A stretch of DNA of 64,000 nt, from the NCBI GenBank assembly GCA_045629005.1, contig JAZQQJ010000025.1, forward strand, positions 1 through 64,000, read 5' to 3'. The position numbers were made by a program, and so were the translations under genes. Shown one piece after another: positions 52,382 through 61,981 of the stretch (its first letter is position 1; each line of letters opens with the position of its first letter). Under the pieces are notes generated by a model, which ran no database searches, was not told the origin of the DNA, and worked only from the letters and a program-made list of their open reading frames with translations. Source of the DNA: RGIG3528 sp045629005 (GTDB lineage: Bacteria; Bacillota; Clostridia; Lachnospirales; Lachnospiraceae).

Positions 52382-53350
52382 ATGAAGCCTTCGGATTTAG
52401 CAACAGAAGATAAGAAAACCTTGGATCTGTTCAGTGCAAATTACGATCACCCGGGGTATCCTCAAATGTATGGGGAACGAGAAAAGATTCTTTTCTCAGG
52501 TAACTCCTCCATACGTGTCTGGTACAATAATGTAAACAGCTGTTATCCCCTTCACTGGCACAAAACCTTCGAAGTCATTATGCCACTCACGAACTATTAC
52601 GATGTTTCTGCCGAGGGCACACTGTTTCGAATTCAGCCCGGTGAGATCATGTTTGTTCCGCCCGGAACACTCCATGAATGTATTGCCCCGGAAAGCGGAA
52701 CGCGTTTTGTATATCTTTTCAAAACAACAGCCATAGAAAACCTTAACGGTTTTGCCCGCATACAGCATTTACTGAACGAGCCCTTCCTTTTCACACAATC
52801 AGAGTTTCCTCTGGTTTATGACGATATTTTTAGGCTTCTTCTCAAGATTAAGGACGAATATTTCATGCAATCCGAGCATGAGCTTTATGAACTTACGATC
52901 CACTCTCTTATATTGGAAATCCTTGCACTTCTCGGATACAGTCTTCTTAATAAAGATGTTGAGTCCGAAAAAACTTCTTCTTCCAACAAAAAATATACGA
53001 AGCTCTTTAACAGCCTGCTTCAGTACATAGAAGTTCACTATGCCGAAGACCTCACCCTTGAAGATATGGCTGATAAAATGGGATTTTCAAAATATCATTT
53101 CTCCAGACTGTTTAAAGAATATACTTCTTTTACATTCTGCGATTACGTTAACTTCCGTCGAATCAAAGCCGCAGAGATTCTTTTGGAAAATCCTGAAGTA
53201 TCGGTAACGGAGGTTGCCGTCAATACAGGATTCGCTTCCATTCCGACCTTTAACAGACTCTTTAAAAAATACCGCGGATGCACTCCTACGGAATACCGAA
53301 GCAAAAGTTCACGCTACATGCACACCATGGCAGTCAGGAAGAAACAATAA
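52382..53350 (+). CDS. AraC-family regulator with cupin sensor domain
   Basis: A 323-residue regulator. The N-terminal cupin (about 35-165: YPLHWHKTFEVIMPL, IQPGEIMFVPPGTLHEC) would bind a sugar; the C-terminal double HTH (about 205-310: LTLEDMADKMGFSKYHFSRLFKEY and VSVTEVAVNTGFASIPTFNRLFKKYRG, each quoted in part) binds DNA. AAAAGGA before ATG 52382 decides the start over 52283. It is transcribed divergently from the importer operon and is its probable activator; the convergent GH5 genes may also respond. Confidence 0.9.
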   Translation: MKPSDLATEDKKTLDLFSANYDHPGYPQMYGEREKILFSGNSSIRVWYNNVNSCYPLHWHKTFEVIMPLTNYYDVSAEGTLFRIQPGEIMFVPPGTLHECIAPESGTRFVYLFKTTAIENLNGFARIQHLLNEPFLFTQSEFPLVYDDIFRLLLKIKDEYFMQSEHELYELTIHSLILEILALLGYSLLNKDVESEKTSSSNKKYTKLFNSLLQYIEVHYAEDLTLEDMADKMGFSKYHFSRLFKEYTSFTFCDYVNFRRIKAAEILLENPEVSVTEVAVNTGFASIPTFNRLFKKYRGCTPTEYRSKSSRYMHTMAVRKKQ

Positions 53351-53376
53351 TTCACATTTTACATCTTTATACAAAA

Positions 53377-53422
53377 ACACAGCCTCAGGCAAAATCATCA
53401 TTGCCCAAGGCTGTTTTTATTT
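53377..53422. terminator. Bidirectional terminator between araC-type and GH5 genes
   Basis: ACAGCCT pairs with AGGCTGT and inner GGCAA with TTGCC, with CA/CA internal loop; A-rich left flank and T-tract right. Confidence 0.9.
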
Positions 53423-53457
53423 TATGTCATAATTCTCAGTCAGAACATGTAAGGCAA

Positions 53458-54801
53458 TTACTCCACCATACCTCTGTTGCCCATTTCCACAAGTTTGTCT
53501 GCAATTTGCTGATTAAAGAAGGTGAGCGTCCTTCTGTTAAATATGCCGAATCGCTCTCCATTTCCGGAATATACGCCATTATCCCACCATACGCACTTTA
53601 TTCCATACTCATTTGTAAGCCCCATGTAGTCCTCGAGCCATTCAAGCACTTCCTGAGTATTGTCGCCAGCGGCATTTGTTTTATGAACAGCACCGAACTC
53701 GGTAATAATAACGGGAAGTCCTTTATCGAGAAAATAACTCTTTACTGTAAGAAGCTGGCTTCTTATTTCTGACTTCATGGTAAGATTCCAGTTGAAAACG
53801 CTCGTATCCGGCTCAAATGTGAAATTATAAGGCGTATACATGTGGACAGCAACTGCCACCATTTCATCCTCAGGAATCATAAACGTTCTGAAGCTGGTAT
53901 TTACGACAGAGTTTCCATAAGGGCATATAATGAGAAGTCTGCGCTCATTATTGCCTCCCGTGGCTCGAACCGTTTCAACAAATGCCTTGTTTAAGAGATT
54001 AACCGCACCTCTTTCGGAATCCGTACCACCGTTCCATTCACCTGCAGAGCCTTTTGTTCTGGGCTCGTTCATTCCCTCAAAGATAAGATGTTCATCATAT
54101 TCCATGAAGTATTCGGAAAGCTGTTTCCAAATAGCGCAAAGCTCAGCAGAAACAGTTTCAAGTTTGCTCTTATCCGGCACAAGCCAGTAATCCGGCTCAT
54201 GATGCGTATCCAGAATGACATACATATCATTGTTGTAAGCATAATCAACAACTTCTTTTACTCTGGCAAGCCACGCTTCATCTATTGTATAATCAGGCGC
54301 CTTTCCAACATGATTTGCAAAAGTAACCGGGATTCTTATTGTATTGAAACCCTGTTCTGCAATAGCATCAATCATTGCCTGCGTCGTTTTGGGATTTCCC
54401 CAGTAGGTTTCCGCAGCAACACCGCTTCTCCCATGTGAATCAAGTGTATTTCCGAGATTCCAGCCGACATTAAGCTTTGAAAGAAGTTCAAAAGCAGCTG
54501 TACGGTCGATTACCGGCACCGGTGTGTTTGTAGGATACGGGGTAACTGTTGCGGTTGGCGTCGGAATGTCTGTAGGCGTTGTAACCACCGTGGGGGTAGG
54601 AGCCTCTGTAGGTGTCGGAACATCCGTGGGCGTAGGAAAGTCCGTGGGTGTTGCAGTTGCAGGTGCTTCGGTCAGAGTCACGACTGCTTCAGTCGGTGTT
54701 GCAGAGACGGGCGTTACAGTAGGCTGTACCGCACCTTGTGTGCAGCCTGTAAGCATTGCCAGCACGCACACCGTAGAAATCATTTTTAAAAATCTTTTCA
54801 T
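53458..54801 (-). CDS. GH5 endoglucanase lipoprotein (GH5_4-like)
   Basis: A 447-residue surface glucanase. Signal peptide ends MLTG-C20 (lipobox); residues about 27-95 are a Thr/Pro-rich linker of PTPTE-like repeats; the GH5 barrel spans about 100-440. Family features are LNVGWNLGNTLDS, RIPVTF, the acid/base E246 in FEGMNEP and the nucleophile E368 in ITEFGA. The WNLGNT start and overall spacing match subfamily 4, which cleaves beta-1,4-glucans, xyloglucan or lichenan. AGGGGAGG before the ATG. It follows the second GH5 gene by 38 bases. Confidence 0.92.
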   Translation of the reverse strand: MKRFLKMISTVCVLAMLTGCTQGAVQPTVTPVSATPTEAVVTLTEAPATATPTDFPTPTDVPTPTEAPTPTVVTTPTDIPTPTATVTPYPTNTPVPVIDRTAAFELLSKLNVGWNLGNTLDSHGRSGVAAETYWGNPKTTQAMIDAIAEQGFNTIRIPVTFANHVGKAPDYTIDEAWLARVKEVVDYAYNNDMYVILDTHHEPDYWLVPDKSKLETVSAELCAIWKQLSEYFMEYDEHLIFEGMNEPRTKGSAGEWNGGTDSERGAVNLLNKAFVETVRATGGNNERRLLIICPYGNSVVNTSFRTFMIPEDEMVAVAVHMYTPYNFTFEPDTSVFNWNLTMKSEIRSQLLTVKSYFLDKGLPVIITEFGAVHKTNAAGDNTQEVLEWLEDYMGLTNEYGIKCVWWDNGVYSGNGERFGIFNRRTLTFFNQQIADKLVEMGNRGMVE

Positions 54802-54839
54802 GTTTTGCCTCCCCTCAAAGGCCTAAAACGCTTCTCCCT

Positions 54840-55862
54840 TTACATTAATTCAAGCATTTTATCTCTTACGGACTCAATCGAACCCCATATAAAGCCAAAG
54901 TTCATGCCCTTATAACTCCACGCCGCAGCACCGATGCCATACTTCTTAAGCACTTTATGAATGTCTCTGTACCACCTGAGAGCTGCTTCAGGGTCTGCAA
55001 GATCGATAACTCCATATTCTCCGCAATAAAGAATAACATTTCTTTCCTCTGCTGTTTTTATTGCATCTGCCATGATTTTTTCGAAATACTCGGAAGAAAG
55101 CGAATCCTCTCCGGGTGCATACGAAGCATCCTTAAGCCCTGTTCTTGCCGCTTCCTTTTCAAAGTCAGCAACCGTGAGCGGATAGGAAAGTCTGAAATCA
55201 TGCGGCATACCATCGACCCATGGAGCACCCTGATGTGTAAAAACCATAGGGTCATAGCAGTGCATATCATATACACAGTTTTCATCGAAAGGCATTGCAC
55301 AGTATCTTACAGCATGGACACTATTATTCCAATAACTTCCGTACATAATTTTGATTGTAGGTGCATATGCTCTGATTGTGTTGAATGCCCTCTTGGCAAT
55401 GTCTTTAAAGGGCTCATTATCCTCTGCACTGACAATCTCATTAAGAAGCTCAAATGTAACAAAGTCAGAGTACTGTGCATATCTCTTTGCCATTTCCTCC
55501 CAGAATGAAAGGAACTGAAGAATAAGCTTCTCTGTTCTGAAGAACCCTCGCCCTTCACCTTCACCTACATCGAAGGAATATCCGTTCGTCTTATGAAGGT
55601 CGAGAATAATGTTCAAACCATTGTTTTTTGCCCATGCAATAGCGTTATCAATGTATTTGAAATTATCATAGATGAAGTTTCCTTCTTTGTCCTGCACAAG
55701 ATTGTAATCGATTGGAAGACGCACATGATCAAGTCCCCAGGACTTAATTGTCTTGAAATCTTCTTCTGTTATAAAACGGTCATAATGCTCGGTTGTATGA
55801 ATGCACTGTGAGAGCCATCCGCCGATATTAATGCCATGTTGATATCCTTCCCACTTTTTCAT
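54840..55862 (-). CDS. Cytosolic GH5 glycosidase
   Basis: A 340-residue GH5 enzyme with no signal peptide, so intracellular. It starts at the barrel itself (YQHGINIGGWLSQC), with RLPIDY, acid/base E142 in FELLNEI and nucleophile E282 in CGEYGVI. GINIGGWLSQ and the length recall subfamilies that act on short beta-glucans (exo-glucanase or glucosidase-like), which fits the final breakdown of imported oligosaccharides. GGGAGG precedes the ATG. It is co-oriented with the lipoprotein GH5 gene and probably in one transcript. Confidence 0.88.
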   Translation of the reverse strand: MKKWEGYQHGINIGGWLSQCIHTTEHYDRFITEEDFKTIKSWGLDHVRLPIDYNLVQDKEGNFIYDNFKYIDNAIAWAKNNGLNIILDLHKTNGYSFDVGEGEGRGFFRTEKLILQFLSFWEEMAKRYAQYSDFVTFELLNEIVSAEDNEPFKDIAKRAFNTIRAYAPTIKIMYGSYWNNSVHAVRYCAMPFDENCVYDMHCYDPMVFTHQGAPWVDGMPHDFRLSYPLTVADFEKEAARTGLKDASYAPGEDSLSSEYFEKIMADAIKTAEERNVILYCGEYGVIDLADPEAALRWYRDIHKVLKKYGIGAAAWSYKGMNFGFIWGSIESVRDKMLELM

Positions 55863-55889
55863 CTTATTCCTCCCAAACTCGGATTTTTC

Positions 55890-55923
55890 TTTTTAAAATA
55901 GGGCAGACATCCTCTGTCTGCCC
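55890..55923 (-). terminator. Terminator after the xylanase gene
   Basis: GGGCAGACA and TGTCTGCCC form a perfect 9-bp stem with a 5-base loop, followed on the minus strand by TATTTTAAAAAG. It lies just before the cytosolic GH5 gene, so that gene probably needs its own promoter or read-through. Confidence 0.75.
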
Positions 55924-56027
55924 TTGATGTTAGCATAATATTATTACTTTTTGCCAAATATCGCTTATCAAATATTGCTACTTTTCAAAAGCGTGTTGCT
56001 ATATGATAAGTTGCGGATGGCAGCCTC

Positions 56028-58091
56028 TTATTTTTTCTTTTTCTTTGATACAAGTGCGTACGCAACCGCTCCTCCTGCAAGAAGAACGACTCCGACAATG
56101 AGTATAATGATAAGCGCAATGTTATCGTTTGAAGCTTTGTCTGAAGTATCGGCCATACCGCTTCCGTCTGCACCTGATGTAACTGCTGCGGTAATCTCGG
56201 GAACTGCCGTAGGCTCAGGAGTATTTGTCGGAGCAGGTGTAAATGTTGCTGTCGGAACGGGCGTAGGTGTATTCAAAGCCTTGTAACCCGTCTGGAATTT
56301 TTCTTCGTCTGCAAATGACCAGAACGCGAGCTTTGCCTTATAATCGTCATCAAACAAAAGAGGAAGCTGTTTTCCTTTACCGCTCTGTCCGCCAACATTG
56401 CTCTGGCTTTGGAGCCATGAGCCCTTGTCAATGACTCCCCACCATGTAATGCCTACAAAATTGCACCCTTCATTTCGGCAACTTTTTACTATGTCATAGA
56501 TTTTTTTATATCGAAGTGCCTGCTTTCTGTACTCGGATATTCTGGAAGCCTCAGAGCCGTCAAATCCCGATGTTGAAAGATCAAACTCCGTAAACATGAC
56601 TTTATCAACAATCTTGCAGTAGTTCTTAATGGCGACCTTGATATTAATGGTAGTGGGATCCTCACCGGTACCATAATGGGCCTGCATACCGATACCATCG
56701 ATGCGCGTTCCTTCATAAGCCTTTACATCATTTACAAGATTTGTAATTCCCTGGACCTTCGCAGCTCCCGTTTCTCCAAAATCATTGTAATAAAGATCTA
56801 CAGCGGGATCCATATACTTATTCGCATATTTGAATGCGTTAAGGATGTATTCATTTGAATGGTATACTGCCCACCAGCCTGTTTCAGCACCGCTTTCGGT
56901 ATGTCTGTAAGAGGTGCCGTCAACTGCTTCGTTTACAACATCCCAGCCGTAGAACATACCATAGTACTTGCTGTCAGGGCCTGTAAAATGCTCGCACATT
57001 GTCTGGATGTACCACTCAAGACGTCTGTTCATCAGTTCCGGTGAAGCAAAAGGTTTATTAACATCATAATCCTCATGGAACCACCATGCAGGTGTCTGCT
57101 GATGCCATACAAGGACATGACCGCGGACTTTAATCATATGGTCCGGGTTATTCTGATTCCAGTCATAAATTGTATCAAGAATCTTTTCGGCACGGCTGTA
57201 GTTCAATGTTGGAACATCCAAGGGCTCTCCCTGATAATCAATTGTATGTTTTCCCGGAACGGCATTGTTACTGTAGCCGAACATACAGTCAGGCTTCAGT
57301 TCATTGCCAAGTGTTGTGCAGTTTGCATGCTTGAAAACAAGCCCCATTGTGTTCGGATCGGAAATATCGGAGCCACAAATGGCAAGACCTACAAGGAAAT
57401 CATCATCATTAAGGTCTTTCTGCATTGCTTCACAAAGATCGGGGATATTCTTTTCAACTTCAGTTGCTGAAGTATCTGCAATATAAAGACGAACGCCTGT
57501 TACATAATATGTACCCATGACGCCTGCGCCCTGACCATACTCTGTGCCCTGTTCAAGAAGACGAAGTGCCAGGAACTCACACTCGCCAACCCATGTCGGT
57601 GCAAATGTACCTTCAAACTTTGTCCATACGCCGGGCTCAAGAATCTGTGAAACCGTACCGCCAACAAACTGGCTGTAATTGTCCACGCCATCCACACGGA
57701 TGTGTGGAGAAATTTCAACCTTGCGCTGTTCGTCAGGTGCATCCTTATAATCCTCAGGATCGAGCATAACGTAAAAAGCATAACGGTACAAAGTTCCACT
57801 TTCAACCTTGCCCGTAATTTCCTGCGCAAAACACTGATAGTTGTTTGTACGATCGGTTATTTTACCGTATGTGTAAATATTACCTACAATAGGAGTTTCC
57901 GATTTTTCACAGGTGATAGTGGCACCGTTCTGGTGAGCGCTCCACTCGGAAAGATCTGTACCTTCTTCGAAATTACCATTGACGATAATGTTCTCCTCTG
58001 CAGCTTCAACCTTTCTTGCGCCTGCATTGGCCGTAAGACCTGCGGAAAGAGCAAAGAGCATTAAAACCGCCACTGTTCTTTTAAATTTCAT
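56028..58091 (-). CDS. CBM22-GH10 endo-xylanase with C-terminal membrane anchor
   Basis: A 687-residue cell-surface xylanase. Signal peptide about 1-30 (ANAGARKVEA); CBM22-like domain about 33-208 (ENIIVNGNFEEG start, WTKFEGTF); GH10 barrel about 220-605 with RGHVLVWHQQTP, acid/base E388 in DVVNEAVDG and nucleophile E502 in FTEFDLS, and ITWWGV. A Thr/Pro linker (about 607-632) leads to a hydrophobic helix (about 657-680) and KKKKK, a tail anchor without a sortase motif. AAGGAGGG decides ATG 58091. Works with the importer operon and CE12-type esterase on xylan. Confidence 0.93.
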   Translation of the reverse strand: MKFKRTVAVLMLFALSAGLTANAGARKVEAAEENIIVNGNFEEGTDLSEWSAHQNGATITCEKSETPIVGNIYTYGKITDRTNNYQCFAQEITGKVESGTLYRYAFYVMLDPEDYKDAPDEQRKVEISPHIRVDGVDNYSQFVGGTVSQILEPGVWTKFEGTFAPTWVGECEFLALRLLEQGTEYGQGAGVMGTYYVTGVRLYIADTSATEVEKNIPDLCEAMQKDLNDDDFLVGLAICGSDISDPNTMGLVFKHANCTTLGNELKPDCMFGYSNNAVPGKHTIDYQGEPLDVPTLNYSRAEKILDTIYDWNQNNPDHMIKVRGHVLVWHQQTPAWWFHEDYDVNKPFASPELMNRRLEWYIQTMCEHFTGPDSKYYGMFYGWDVVNEAVDGTSYRHTESGAETGWWAVYHSNEYILNAFKYANKYMDPAVDLYYNDFGETGAAKVQGITNLVNDVKAYEGTRIDGIGMQAHYGTGEDPTTINIKVAIKNYCKIVDKVMFTEFDLSTSGFDGSEASRISEYRKQALRYKKIYDIVKSCRNEGCNFVGITWWGVIDKGSWLQSQSNVGGQSGKGKQLPLLFDDDYKAKLAFWSFADEEKFQTGYKALNTPTPVPTATFTPAPTNTPEPTAVPEITAAVTSGADGSGMADTSDKASNDNIALIIILIVGVVLLAGGAVAYALVSKKKKK

Positions 58092-58273
58092 GACACCCTC
58101 CTTGTCATATAGTTCCGCAAAAAACTTTCTTATCTGCGGAATAAAATAGTGCTTTTTTATCATACAGTAGACTTAACAGCACTTCTTCTCGTTTCTTGCT
58201 ATTTTTCACTAAAAAATAAATCGCTCCTTCAAAATCATCACTCCATCTTATAAGTTCCTTTCCTTTTATTAAC

Positions 58274-58302
58274 TTGACTGAGCCACTTTGCTGTGCTAAA
58301 AT
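58274..58302 (+). promoter_or_regulatory. lysA promoter
   Basis: TTGACT (58274-58279), 17 bases, TAAAAT (58297-58302). The leader is about 45 bases, too short for a lysine riboswitch, and none is seen. Confidence 0.7.
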
Positions 58303-58352
58303 TACGAGAATTTAAAGAGGTAAAGTGTGAAAGTGCACATTAAGGAGAACGC

Positions 58353-59600
58353 ATGGAATCATTCATCAAAAAATCAAACTTCTTCGGCAATTCAAATCCC
58401 GAAGAGCTTTTAAAAGAATATGGCAGTCCTCTTTACGTTTATAATGAGGACATCCTTCGCGATCGTATGAAGAAAATGACAGGGATTATTACTAAATATC
58501 CTTTTACAGCCAATTTTTCCGTGAAGGCAAACACAAACCTCCAAATACTTAAGCTCGCCCTTGATTGCGGAATGAATGCAGATGCAATGTCACCGGGCGA
58601 AATTCTTACCCTTGAAAGAGCAGGTTTTCCAAAGGAAAAAATCTTTTTCATCCCCAATAATGTCAGTGAAGAAGAACTCCGTTTTGCAATAGACAGAGAC
58701 ATCATCACAAGCCTCGATTCCATCAGTCAGCTTGAACTCTTCGGCAAGATAAACCGTGGCGGCAGATGTGCAGTTCGTCTTAATCCCGGTATCGGAGCAG
58801 GGCACAACGACAAAGTCGTGACTGCAGGCAAAAATACCAAGTTTGGCGTTGCAGAAGAAGATATCGATGACATTTTTGAAGTTGCCGAAAAATACAATCT
58901 TAAAATAATCGGAATCAACCAGCATGTCGGTTCACTCTACATGACTCCCGAGCCATTCTTGAACGCTGCAAAGGAACTTTTAAGACTTGCAGAAAGGTTT
59001 GATGACCTTGAATTCATTGACCTGGGTGGCGGCTTCGGCACTCCCTACCACAAGCTTTCCGGTGAAGAGGACTTCAATGTCAACGAACTCAGAGAAAAGC
59101 TTGAACCTATTCTTGACGAATTCGCAAAAGGCAAAAAAACAGTCCCTCTCTTTAAAAGCGAGCCAGGACGTTTTGTATGCTCCGAGGGCGGTGTTCTTCT
59201 CGGAAGGGTATACGCCAAAAAACAGAACGCAGGCAAAAAGTACATCGGTACCGACATCGGAATGAATGTGCTCATTCGTCCCGCACTTTATGATTCCTGG
59301 CACGACATTGAAGTATTCAGAAACGGATGTCTCGTATCCCCTCTCACTTCTGAAAAGGAAGTTGTTTCCGTCACAGGCGAAATTTGTGAAAGCGGTGACC
59401 TCCTTGCCAAGGACAGAGAACTCCCCGTTATCGAAGAAGGCGACATTGTATGCGCACTTGATGCAGGCGCATACGGCTACTCAATGTGCTCCAATTACAA
59501 TTCAAGGCTTCGTCCCGCAGAGGTTTTGGTAATGCATGACGGCTCGCACAGGCTCATTCGTCGCCGTGACACCTATGAGGACCTTCTCGGACGCTTCTAA
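58353..59600 (+). CDS. lysA: Diaminopimelate decarboxylase
   Basis: Last enzyme of lysine synthesis, converting meso-diaminopimelate to lysine; a 415-residue PLP enzyme of the alanine-racemase fold. PLP lysine is K58 (NFSVKANTN); other motifs are HVGS, GGGFGTPYH, SEPGRFVC, CESGD with active-site Cys (about 349) and AGAYGYSM with the catalytic Tyr (about 380). AAGGAG precedes the ATG. The YfcE-like gene follows after five bases. No other lysine gene is present in the window. Confidence 0.93.
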   Translation: MESFIKKSNFFGNSNPEELLKEYGSPLYVYNEDILRDRMKKMTGIITKYPFTANFSVKANTNLQILKLALDCGMNADAMSPGEILTLERAGFPKEKIFFIPNNVSEEELRFAIDRDIITSLDSISQLELFGKINRGGRCAVRLNPGIGAGHNDKVVTAGKNTKFGVAEEDIDDIFEVAEKYNLKIIGINQHVGSLYMTPEPFLNAAKELLRLAERFDDLEFIDLGGGFGTPYHKLSGEEDFNVNELREKLEPILDEFAKGKKTVPLFKSEPGRFVCSEGGVLLGRVYAKKQNAGKKYIGTDIGMNVLIRPALYDSWHDIEVFRNGCLVSPLTSEKEVVSVTGEICESGDLLAKDRELPVIEEGDIVCALDAGAYGYSMCSNYNSRLRPAEVLVMHDGSHRLIRRRDTYEDLLGRF

Positions 59601-59605
59601 ACACT

Positions 59606-60076
59606 ATGAAAATACTTGTATTATCAGATTCTCACGGACGTGAAACATACACATACGAAATAATGGCAGCCAACACCGATACTGACGTACTCATTCATCT
59701 GGGTGACGGAGAAGACGACATAGACCTCGGCCTCCGTATGCTTCCGGCCTTCGGAAATACAAAAGTAATCCGTGTGCGCGGGAATTGTGACGGTGATTCG
59801 CCGCTTCCCGAAACCTCGTTTGATAACATCGGAGATTACAGATTCTATATTACCCATGGTTATCGCCAGTCTGTAAAAAGCGGACATTTTCTTATTCTCA
59901 GCGATGCTGTTAAGCTCAATCGCAATGTAGTTCTCTTCGGTCATACGCATGAACAGTTCTATGAAGAGAAACACGGTGTGCACCTCTTTAATCCGGGTGC
60001 CGTATGCTCATATGAGTACGGAGTAATCACTATTGACGAGAAAGACGGAACAATCAAATTCGAGCATTTCAGATGA
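59606..60076 (+). CDS. YfcE/MJ0936-type metallophosphoesterase
   Basis: A 156-residue small calcineurin-like phosphoesterase, full length for the family. Metal ligands appear as SDSHG (D8, H10), HLGDGEDD, VRGNCD, ITHGY and FGHTH. Family members hydrolyse phosphodiesters such as bis-pNPP in vitro; the natural substrate is usually unknown. It starts five bases after lysA with only a weak ribosome site, so it is probably translated by coupling to lysA. Confidence 0.88.
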   Translation: MKILVLSDSHGRETYTYEIMAANTDTDVLIHLGDGEDDIDLGLRMLPAFGNTKVIRVRGNCDGDSPLPETSFDNIGDYRFYITHGYRQSVKSGHFLILSDAVKLNRNVVLFGHTHEQFYEEKHGVHLFNPGAVCSYEYGVITIDEKDGTIKFEHFR

Positions 60077-60086
60077 CATGTTCACA

Positions 60087-60120
60087 CAAAAAAGCCGAAG
60101 GAAAAATCCTTCGGCTTTTT
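60087..60120. terminator. Bidirectional terminator
   Basis: AAAAAGCCGAAGGA pairs perfectly with TCCTTCGGCTTTTT around AAAA. Serves the lysA operon and the chemoreceptor gene. Confidence 0.95.
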
Positions 60121-60135
60121 GATATCAAGTATTCA

Positions 60136-61842
60136 TCAAATCTTGAAAGCAGAAATCTTCTCGTAAAGATTGTCTGCAAGACCACTGATCTTATTTGCTT
60201 CTTCAGCAAGTACACCAATGTTTGTATTGAGCTCTTCCATTGAAGCAGCTGTCTCTTCCATTGCTGCAACGTTTTCCTGAGAAACTGTTGCAAGGCTGTT
60301 CATTGCGGAAATGATGGATTCCTTTGAACCACGACAGTTTGTTGTCTGCTCGTTGATTTCCTGAGTAGCGCTGTTTGTATCGCCGATACCAATCTGAATA
60401 TCCTCGAACTGTGTCGTTGTTCTGTTGAGCTGCTCTTCCTGCTCTGTAAGACGAACCTTTGCGTCCTTCATTGCCTGAACTGACTTCTCGGACTGCTCGT
60501 AGAGTGTACCTACAATGTCATTAATCTCTGCTGCGGACTGTGCGGACTGCTCAGCAAGCTTCTGAATTTCAGATGCAACTACTGCGAAGCCTCTGCCTGC
60601 TTCACCTGCTCTGGCAGCTTCAATAGAAGCATTGAGTGAAAGGAGATTTGTCTGGGATGCGATATTTGTAATAGCGTCAACTGCAAAACGAATCTTTTCT
60701 GCAGATTCATTTGTTGAGTAAACCTGTTTTTCAATAATGGCAACGGCTTCTGTTGTCTTTTCGTTGGATCTCTGAAGTTCCTTAACGATTGCAACGGCTT
60801 CCTCGCCTGCTTCTTTCATGCCTTCAGCAGTGCATCTGAGGTTATCTGCTCTCTCGGAAATCTGCTCAATCTCATTACCAATACCATTTACTGCTGTGGA
60901 AGCATTATCAATATCCTGAGACTGTGAAATGGAGCCTGAAGAAATTGCTTCAACAACATCATTGATTTCATCGGATGTTGAACTGATTGTCTTAGACATA
61001 TCACTGAGAACCTTACCGGACTGGTTAAGCTCGTTGGAGGACTCAAGGATACTCTTCATAATATTGGAAAGGTCACCTCTTACTTTATTAAGGGCATGAC
61101 CCATATCACCGATTTCATCGCCTCTCTGAAGGAGTTTTTCAGAAACCTCCACAGTAAGATCTGACTCTGCAATCTTCTCAAGCGAATAGGAAGCTGACTT
61201 AACCGCCTTTGCAATTGTATTGGAGAACCAGAGGATTAAAGCTGCAACTGCCACAACAAGAACGATTGCAATGATAATGATTACTCTTGTACTCTCGCTT
61301 ATAAATTCATCAACCTTTGCTGAAGGCTTACCTGCGAATACCATGCCGGCAATCTTCCCGTCAGGATTCTTGAAAGGTACATAGCATGCGTAGAAGGGCT
61401 TACCTACAACCTGTACGCTTGTGGAAGTAAATACCTTACCGCCCTTAAGTGTTTTTTCGATAACTGCGTCTGTAGCCTTTGTTCCGACTACACGCTTACC
61501 GTCCTGAATGATGGATGTAACGATACGCGTATCTTCTGCAAAGATTGTAAGCTCTGCTTCGGAATCTTTTACGAACTGATCGAGGAAGTCCTCATCACCC
61601 GTAATGTCTACGCCATCTTTATAAAGGAGGCCGTCTCTGATTTCATAAGACCCGTCGCTAAGCATTGTAGCTACAGAATGAACAAGATCCGAAAGGCCTT
61701 CAACGGTCTGATCCTGCATACCTTTTGTAAGCTTTGACTTCGCTACAACAGCGAGAACAACTACTGTGATGATGAACGGAATCAAGTTAACGATAAGGAG
61801 CTTGAACATAATACTTTTAGTGACGTTTTTCTTCTGTGACAT
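60136..61842 (-). CDS. Methyl-accepting chemotaxis protein with single Cache domain
   Basis: A 568-residue chemoreceptor. Helix about 10-32, an extracytoplasmic Cache-like domain about 35-185 (FLDQFVKDSEAELTIFAED, GKPFYACYVPFKNPDGKIAGMVFAGKP, each in part), second helix about 187-208, a HAMP region about 210-265, and a long coiled-coil signalling domain whose hairpin tip is ASQTNLLSLNASIEAARAGEAGRGFAVVA (about 390-418, in part). The ligand is likely a small organic acid, as for related sCache receptors; this is inference. GGGAGG before the ATG. No flagellar or che gene is present here. Confidence 0.93.
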   Translation of the reverse strand: MSQKKNVTKSIMFKLLIVNLIPFIITVVVLAVVAKSKLTKGMQDQTVEGLSDLVHSVATMLSDGSYEIRDGLLYKDGVDITGDEDFLDQFVKDSEAELTIFAEDTRIVTSIIQDGKRVVGTKATDAVIEKTLKGGKVFTSTSVQVVGKPFYACYVPFKNPDGKIAGMVFAGKPSAKVDEFISESTRVIIIIAIVLVVAVAALILWFSNTIAKAVKSASYSLEKIAESDLTVEVSEKLLQRGDEIGDMGHALNKVRGDLSNIMKSILESSNELNQSGKVLSDMSKTISSTSDEINDVVEAISSGSISQSQDIDNASTAVNGIGNEIEQISERADNLRCTAEGMKEAGEEAVAIVKELQRSNEKTTEAVAIIEKQVYSTNESAEKIRFAVDAITNIASQTNLLSLNASIEAARAGEAGRGFAVVASEIQKLAEQSAQSAAEINDIVGTLYEQSEKSVQAMKDAKVRLTEQEEQLNRTTTQFEDIQIGIGDTNSATQEINEQTTNCRGSKESIISAMNSLATVSQENVAAMEETAASMEELNTNIGVLAEEANKISGLADNLYEKISAFKI

Positions 61843-61981
61843 AATTGTGCCTCCCGATTACCCTTTAAAACTCTGTTTTAAATCAATGTTAGTTTCAAAA
61901 AGGAACTTTTCAGTAAAGGCATATTACCACGGAAAGTGCGTTAAATAAAGCAATTTACCGTTTTGTTAATGAAGTTTAGAA

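Noticed and set aside
56028..58091. LPxTG-type wall anchor on the xylanase
   Set aside because: The tail has a helix and lysines but no LPxTG, PKTGD or related motif before it.
58303..58352. Lysine riboswitch before lysA
   Set aside because: The leader after the promoter is only about 45 bases and shows no L-box pairing.
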